A stretch of DNA of 64,000 bases from Lamellibrachia satsuma (lineage: Eukaryota > Annelida > Polychaeta > Sabellida > Siboglinidae): the NCBI GenBank assembly GCA_033239005.1, contig BSQZ01000036.1:4050001-4114000 (forward strand). Direction: 5' to 3'. Under the pieces are notes generated by a model. That model ran no database searches and was not told where the DNA came from. It saw only the letters and a list, made by a program, of their open reading frames with translations. The translations under genes were made by a program, and so were the position numbers. Shown here one piece after another: positions 23,792 to 64,000 of the stretch; position 1 is the first letter of the stretch, and every line of letters starts with the position of its first letter.

Positions 23792-25292
23792 CAGTTGTTA
23801 AAACACTTTCACCACAAAGGAAAGTAAGCTGGGTAGTCGTATAGTCAGCAGCGACACCACGGTTGGTTTGCCACGGCTACATTTCCCTTGACGCTGTCGC
23901 CAAAACGTTAAACCATTTGCACCTAGCGGAAACGTGGTTTGATTGCCTTCTTGCTCAGCGACGCCGTGCGGTTGTTGACGTTCCTCCTGATAGCATCAAA
24001 CCTGTTTCAGGACGTTTTTATCATGTTCATTTATAACCCGCTGGTTTGAGCTAAAGTAAACCGCTACTTTCGTCAGGAGAGTAACCCGCTTTCTTGCATC
24101 CTTAGCAAGTTTTTGTGATCTGAACATGTCCAGAACAGATTTTCCTGATAGACAGTCCAGTTTCTTCTACCCATATGGGAAAGCAGTGTTAGTTGAGCCA
24201 TTTTTAATTCTTTTTGATGTCTAGGACGAAATCATACTCATAAGTCAACATTGTTTTTACTCACATATATTATTATCATTAGTAGATAATTTTTGTTTAC
24301 CAAAATAATATATTTAGAATGCATAGATAATTATATATAGCTGATTCAAATAGGTTTGTTAAGCTGGCTCAACTAACACTTGGTGTGGGGTAATTGGAGC
24401 CAAAGTGTAGCGTAAGTTGCGTAAATGCTTTATTTGTACAATTTACGTAGGCCTTGTAAAACAAATTCATAACAACTCAGCCAACACATCTACCCAATGG
24501 GTATAACACGTCTCTGACAAGTTTACACGCTTAATTAATAAGTCGACACACTTAATTAATATAGACTTATATGCCAATCGCAGAATGTGTCACTAACTGC
24601 CGATGTCCCAATTTGCTCGGAAAAATGAATTCCTTCATGTATTTTTGGGTAAAGAACATGTCTTCGTTCATTAGCAGCTGCTCAACTAAACCTCCCTCTG
24701 GCCTTGGGTGGCTCGACTAGCCCAGTTTCGACAATTAAGCTTATTTAATTAACCTCTCATTAATGCGCGAAGTGATGTAAATTATCTTCTTCTCTGTGCA
24801 TAGACTATTTGTAAGTGCACAATTAATAAAGTCTGGTCACGTGCGTTGATAGTTTACACACCAGCAGACATTAATAACAATTACCAAAAGTTTCGAAAAA
24901 CATTAAAAAAATATACTTTTAGCTCACAAGTTCTGGCCGTTTTGACAAATGTAACCTATTATACGCCAATCGTGTTCTAATAACATGTTCAATCACTGGG
25001 TGGTGCCATGTAAGTGTCGCTGTTCTAGTTTCCCGGGAAACATGGGTGGCTCAACTAACCCAGTGGCTCAAATAACACTGCATTCCTCTATCCTTTATGC
25101 GGTGAACCAATTTAGGTAAAATGCAATTAGTTCCCGATAGGTGGAACACTGTTTTGCAATTTGTCATGTTTGGGCTATTACGTCAACGAAAAAAAAACGT
25201 TGAGCAGCAAAGTAACCGCGGTGTCGCCGCTGACCACGACTACCTAGCTTACTTTCCTTTGTGGGGAAAGTGATACTTTGTTTAATAAACTG
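23792..25292. mobile_element. 1.5-kb inverted-repeat element (non-autonomous), outer
   Basis: The left end 'cactttcaccacaaaggaaa gtaagctgggtagtcgt' (about 23804) is matched in reverse complement by the right end at about 25235-25272, and the similarity continues inwards (…gacaccacggtt / gacaccgcggtt). Outside it both sides retain 'cagtt…ttaaaaca'-like text, so the true termini may be near 23792 and 25292. No transposase inside. Class unknown. Confidence 0.65.
24184..25080. mobile_element. 0.9-kb inverted-repeat element nested in the above
   Basis: Termini: 'cagtgttagttgagcca' at 24184 and the reverse complement 'cagtgttatttgagccac' ending at 25080. The motif 'ggctcaactaac(cc)a' recurs internally at about 24365, 24685 (with a diverged companion 'ggctcgactagccca') and 25048, giving subterminal repeats as in some DNA transposons. 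No open frame and no obvious target duplication. Confidence 0.6.
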
Positions 25293-25309
25293 TCGGTACG
25301 TGTTGATGA

Positions 25310-25760
25310 TGTTTTACAAGCTGTTAACAAGATTCTAATAAGATTGCAATCCAAAGCAAAGGTGTTAGATGGACAAAGAAGCCTTTAGCTTATCGAGAGT
25401 CCAACACATTCTTCATCTATGTATAGCCCGCCCTTATGAGAAACCTGTTCATTTTGTTTTCAAACATGTTTACATTGCTAGCATAAATTACACAATAAGT
25501 AGACAATTTTTTCCATACCTTTATCGTCCTCTGTGAAAATAACTTTCCTACTTTCAGTCTACACTGTTCTTTTTACCAACACGCTACTTCGTGTCCTTTA
25601 GTTCATCTACCTTCCATATATCTGAACAAAAATGCTATCAATATTTTCGTAACCATTCAAGATATTTAAACACTTCTATTTGATCCCTTTTTAATTTCCC
25701 CGTCTCAAGTGTTGTTAAATTAAGGTTTCTCAGCTCTAGAATAAGCTCAATTGTTTAAGT
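25310..25760 (-). mobile_element. CR1-like LINE 3' fragment
   Basis: The reverse complement encodes decayed ORF2 C-terminus (LNLTTLETGKLKRDQIEVFK, then …NVNMFENKMNRFLIRAGYT) followed by the family 3' UTR 'ggactctcgataagctaaagg'. Same family as 1985-6602. Confidence 0.85.
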
Positions 25761-26099
25761 TACTCCTTCATTTCTTTTTATTTATATTCTTTAATTTTAC
25801 TTTGATGTTGAAATGCACTTGAAAACGATCACGGCTGCCGGGTTTGACAATCCTCGACGCCAGAGGCCACCACCAGCCGCATCAGAATTCTACGCGGACG
25901 ATGCGGGTATCTGATGCACAAATGACGCATCAAAGCCACTGCGAGATGCGAATGCAGCCATGAACAGAAGACCGTTGGCTACATTGTCAACCACTGCTGC
26001 ACGTACAGGAGGATTCTCCGAGATCCGCTCGGCTCCTGAAGCAATCGAGTGAATCGACCAACTAACGATACAACTGTGACCCTGCTGCTACACGAAAAG

Positions 26100-26460
26100 A
26101 GAATACTGCTGTCTGAACGAATCACGTATTTTAAAGGTTCCTCCTCAATTCGATTTGTCGCTAGTCTCGTTTCAAATTCATTTTGCGAAAAATCAAACCT
26201 ACCTAGTATCCACTGCAACATGCTAGCCCGTTTGTGCAATTTTTATATGTAGATTGTTTAGAAATCATAAGAAAACTCACGAATCTCACCGTTGGTGAAA
26301 TTTCGTCATGTGATCGGCGAGAGGATGGAAGTCCCTGATCGGCATTGACCCACACAGTGTTTACTATTTTGGATATCCACTATTTCGAGCCTTACCAGAT
26401 CTAACGACTGAAGTCAATTCTTTCGATCATTTGAGCAAAAATAAATCAGTTGAGGATGTA
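26100..26460 (+). repeat. Dispersed repeat family R copy
   Basis: Contains 'aaaggttcctcctcaattcg', 'tctcgtttcaaattcatttt', 'ctagtatccactgcaacatg' and 'ctcgtttgtgcaa'-like text, then 'aagtcaattctttcgatcat'. All recur in order at 42005-42560; the first part recurs inverted at about 54060-54200. Confidence 0.7.
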
Positions 26461-26479
26461 GTTTTAACACTGCCAACTA

Positions 26480-26812
26480 ATGGAATAGGAATATGTTCTT
26501 CAAATTTAAAGACGGCAGTAGAATCAGAGGACACAAAGCAGCATTAGTTAAGAAGCAGTGTAGGTTGGACATGAGAAAGTACTCATTCTCACAGAGGGTG
26601 ATAAATGAATGGAACAAACTGTCAAATGTTTGTGTTAATTCTAGTAGTGTGAATATTTAAAAAATATAATTGACAGATATCTGATAAGGGCGGGCTATAC
26701 ATAGATGATAAAATTGTTAGACTCTCGATAAGCCAATGGCTTCCTTTTCCACTTGCCATTTGGAACTGTTTTGTTTGGGACGGCAATCTTGTTAAATCTT
26801 GTTAAACTAAGT
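26480..26812 (+). mobile_element. CR1-like LINE 3' fragment
   Basis: Encodes FFKFKDGSRIRGHKAALVKK, then MRKYSFSQRVINEWNKLSNV, followed by the family 3' UTR and an 'aatcttgttaaatcttgtta' tail at 26789-26812. Confidence 0.88.
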
Positions 26813-28250
26813 CAATGTCATATGAATCTGGAGACGACGTTTCATGACATCGTGTTTTTACGATTTCCCCAAAAGTTTACCGATTTTCAGGTTAAAAATA
26901 TATCTAACCCTGTGATGCCAGCCGCTCGATCCATCACGCTGTCACTCGAACACAGCGAAACTACTAGCGAGACAAACCGTTTCCGGGTATCGATTCCATC
27001 CTCCGGGTTCCTATCTAAGTATAGCCAGGCGCACATTCGCACACCCGAGGGGACAGACCACGGTTAACTTCAAGGGGGTGGCCATGTTAGCGTGTTGCAT
27101 GATTGTAAGAAAATATGACCATAAACAATTCTAAGACTTCATGTTGTCAATACGTAGAACAAGTTTGGCATGTACCTCCAGTTCTTTTAATCATGTCGCA
27201 AATGTGCCAACCTTCAAAATTGGCAGTTGCTGTAAAATATTAATACGCCTACCGGTTTATCGGAAATGTCACCACTAAAATACCTACGTGTCTTCAAATC
27301 CGCGTCATACTGCAACATATCACTGCCAAACATTTCAAACGTTCCAATCTTGCTGGCTGAATACAATTATTTCTTGGCAAATTAAATCACTTCCGGAAGC
27401 CTAACTGTGGCATGACCCCTCGAGGCTCGTTGCCTCGATCAAAGTCACGCATGTTGATCCACGCTGTCACGTAGAGCAAACACCGCCAAACGGAATAGAA
27501 CATTTGCTCCTCGAGTTCTTCAAATAGCGGCGGAAATGGACACGCGTGGCTGACTCCTAACGAGACGGTGGTGATTTGAGGTCGGTTTCTCAAACAGGAG
27601 CCGGGATGCCTAGGGTGGGGGGGGGCGCCATGTAGTGCCGGGGACCTCGGCAAAATTATTTTAGAATTACACATTACGTGCAGTGCTGGATTAACCATGT
27701 ACAAATGATACACTCGTACCAGGCATCCCACACAAAGGGGCCCCATAAAAAGAAAGCATGTGGATGTCACTCTCTTTGCTCAGGAAAACTTGTACGATCT
27801 CTACTTTAGGCTGTATTATTGTCTGTAATTCGTGGTTGTCATTGTACGATGCATGTATTTTCTTGTATGTCATCATACGCTGTATTATGTTTTATGCAAT
27901 AACCAACACAAGTCCGATGTAAGAGAGAATTGAAACAGGCCAAATAAATGACGTTTTTTTTATTGCAAAGTGGACTGCTTATCACGCAGCCACTTTGGGA
28001 AGAACATTAACAGGAATGTGAGCTCCTCAAAGCAAACCAGACAGGAACTGAACACATGTACAGCCCCATCCGGCAAGTTTCTCAGAGCCCACATTCCTAT
28101 AAGCATGACGATAACATATATACATCAAGAAGTCGTCATGAACACGTAATGCAAAGAATACAGACATTCCACCACCAATACACAAATTTAATTACAAACA
28201 AGTGGGGCCATTTCGCCACAAGGTCACCCACAAACCTGTGACCACCCCAC
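26813..28250. other. Gap; one weak dispersed repeat
   Basis: Positions 27670-27760 share 'ggattaaccatgtacaaatg atacactcgtaccagg' with 10420-10480. The open frames 26753-27067 and 27387-27770 have no motif I recognise. Confidence 0.4.
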
Positions 28251-28255
28251 CACGA

Positions 28256-28475
28256 CCTGTATGCCGTCGTATGTATGTGTGTATGCCGTCGTATGTATGT
28301 GTGTATGCCGTCGTATGTATGTGTGTATGCCGTCGTATGTATGTGTGCATGCCGTCGTCAATGACAATCGCTGAATGCTTATGCTCAAGCATATTTTAAT
28401 AAACGTTAAAGTATGGGGTACTTCCACAGTCAATACCACGCGTCTCGATCTTCGTATTTCATGCACTCGGTAACT
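28256..28475 (+). repeat. Dispersed element with 22-bp minisatellite core (copy 2)
   Basis: About four to five copies of the 22-bp unit followed by the same 3' flank as at 11056-11185 ('gctgaatgcttatgctcaag…aataaacgttaa…ccacagtcaataccacgcgt'). The left flanks of the two copies differ. Confidence 0.82.
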
Positions 28476-28477
28476 GA

Positions 28478-28812
28478 CATCTACGAAATGTGGAGGAGTA
28501 TGCTACGAATACCATGTGTGGCCAAGAGAACAAACTCTTATGTCCTTGAAGAAATCAACCAGGTCCTCCCAGTACACACACTAATCGCAATACACAAGCA
28601 ATCACACTTTGGACACATCGTGCGTGTAGAAGTCGAAAGGTTCGTAAACCAATAATGACTGGAATGAGTGAGGAAAGCGGGAGAACTGACGATGGACGAG
28701 TTGAGAGAAGTAACAAGAGACGGGATTGGTTGGAAACAGCTCTTCGTGAACGTACCAGAAGCCGCACGACTTAAACTGACATCGCATCGCATCGCATCGC
28801 ATCGCATCGTCA
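28478..28812 (+). mobile_element. Non-LTR retrotransposon ORF2 C-terminal fragment plus (CATCG)n
   Basis: Encodes EMWRSMLRIPCVAKRTNSYV LEEINQ … HFGHIVR, the tail of an ORF2 of the kind ending 'RRMLRIPWTAKRTN..VL.EI'. It continues after a frameshift into RRERIDDG-like text and ends in five to six CATCG repeats at 28780-28808. Confidence 0.72.
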
Positions 28813-29654
28813 ACACTTGTGTGAAACTAGACACCGAACCGGGTGGGCGGGCCATCCTCCCCACCAACACTAATTTAATTAATTCGGTTACGCAGGCCTC
28901 GATTAAAGGCATCGTATAGCCAGGGGCATATGCGATATATGAGATCCGGATTTTTGTGTGCTCTTTTTTGGACCGAAGTTTATCTTTTATCACACGTTGC
29001 ATTTGTTAAATTGTGAGACCCAAAATGGCACGAACCCCTAGACATTTACCGCCGGCCTAACCCAGATTCTCCATGTCCAAGCCCAGCTGAGAAAACATGA
29101 GTTTGTGGCGTATAATTAGCCCTGCAGCAAGAGAAATCGCACATTGGCGCTAGACCATGACTCCACATCGTCTTCCGTTTCAATGCAATGCTAAAAAAAA
29201 TCATCGCCATGCAATGGAACGCGGTCCCATTTTAACTGACAATGCAATGCATTCACAGTCCGTTTAACTGTGCATACTGCGAACTATTAGAACAATCGAA
29301 AACGTACAGAATCACATATGTAATGAGAGTACTAACAATCGACATCTAGTTTCACAAGGTTACCTGGGCCAATCTAAGATAAATTGCCTCGGAAACTAAC
29401 AAGAAGATAGACGTAGATCTGACCGTTGATGTCAATCAACACTCGCGGCGGAGACAGATCGAGCCAAGGACGGGGCGCCACCGGGTAGCCCGGGATTTCA
29501 CCTTTGCCCCCTGTGGGGCACCCTAAGCTACTCTGTCAAGACGTAAGGCACGGAGCGGCATCGGGAGTCGGAGTTGTTCCGCTTATTAAGTTATTGCTAA
29601 GCATGTACGCAACGTGATGTTGTAACGTCCTGTACTGCGGTGGCTTCTTTGTGA
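28813..29654. other. Upstream region of the tyrosinase-like gene
   Basis: No gene recognised. From about 29420 the sequence becomes GC-richer towards the first exon of the next gene, consistent with a promoter or 5' UTR. No TATA box could be assigned with confidence. Confidence 0.35.
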
Positions 29655-29708
29655 GTGAAAGCAACGAAAGCGTCTTCCGACCTCAGGCCAACTACGAAGT
29701 ACCGCGAA

Positions 29709-63405
<33,697 letters not shown>

Positions 63406-64000
63406 GTAAGTGAAAGCGCATAGCTGAGATAGAATAATCGTATTCAGTAACTCAGTAATTGTAAAAGTTAATAGTGTGTAATTGTGTGTAATTGTCAACA
63501 ATTTTGGAGTAACCGTACTCATTCAGTGACTCCACAGGTGTCAACCCCTAAAGAATTTTTTCGAGGGATAAATTCCACGAAAGTGTATAACATTTGCTTT
63601 CTATCACAGGACATCTGGTCACTGTTAATACAACAGCACACAATTTTGTTGACCAATCTTCTCAACATTTTTATTTTATATTTGGATCATATCTCCATTT
63701 TTATACCAGGTTCTGCCATGTTAGTTATAATCCAAATGCAATCACACAATATGATTTATGTAACCAGTTGCTTTTGCAAACTACAGAATGGCCCAGATTA
63801 TGTTAAATATAATTAATTTTTGGAGTGCTCTAAGCCAGTTGTAATAAAATGGTAGTATGTACTGATAGTCAATTCTACACAAATGCGGGACATTTTCTTA
63901 CTATTGAGGGATTCAGGACATCTGTTCAAAATGTGGGACTCTCTTAGAAGGTATGACATGTATGGAAATGGAAAGGGTACACGTTTAAGAGGGTGTATAT
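63406..64000 (+). other. Start of the intron after exon 23
   Basis: Donor 'CCTG|gtaagtg'. No further exon, repeat or element recognised to the window edge. Confidence 0.5.

Overview
The window is animal nuclear DNA, not bacterial or viral. It has interrupted genes with GT/AG introns and consistent splice phases, tRNA-derived SINEs, several LINE families, hAT and pogo-type DNA transposons, and abundant micro- and minisatellites. The two genes (rapsyn, and an extracellular Kunitz/VWC/EGF/tyrosinase protein) point to an invertebrate bilaterian. I cannot separate a lophotrochozoan from an invertebrate deuterostome on this evidence.

Left part (1-11.2 kb) is a transposon graveyard. A nearly full-length CR1-like LINE (about 1985-6602; zinc-finger/esterase ORF1 and endonuclease/RT ORF2) has inserted into an older Jockey-like RT fragment on the minus strand, and that fragment sits between two (GTG)n tracts. 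Minisatellites of 13, 11 and 22 bp follow. From 11.3 to 16.3 kb the minus strand carries three phase-0 exons of a rapsyn gene (N-terminal 229 residues including the MGQ myristoylation start). The rest of that gene was not found and probably lies beyond the left edge. A (CT)n tract and a CpG-rich stretch lie upstream of its start codon.

Middle part (18.5-29.6 kb) holds only decayed mobile DNA: SINEs, a pogo/Tigger relic, two nested inverted-repeat elements, LINE 3' fragments and a dispersed repeat.

The right half (29.7 kb to the end) is one large plus-strand gene. I assembled 23 exons in which every splice phase matches, giving an open reading frame of 2,029 residues that runs off the window. 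Predicted order: signal peptide, short coiled coil, VWC, Kunitz, VWC, tyrosinase-like domain 1, pentapeptide repeats of the form G[FY][DN]xx, a CNYY-type module, a Cys-rich module, EGF, Kunitz, more pentapeptide repeats, VWC-like, tyrosinase-like domain 2, about 30 more pentapeptide repeats, a second CNYY-type module, a second Cys-rich module, then at least five VWC domains. Both tyrosinase domains appear to lack copper-B ligands. This looks like a secreted matrix protein built by internal duplication, and it is the most interesting object in the window.

Its introns hold SINEs, LINE tails, a 170-bp satellite, a palindromic hAT element with an 8-bp target duplication, a LINE-within-LINE-within-minisatellite nest, and short tandem arrays that begin at or copy neighbouring splice junctions.
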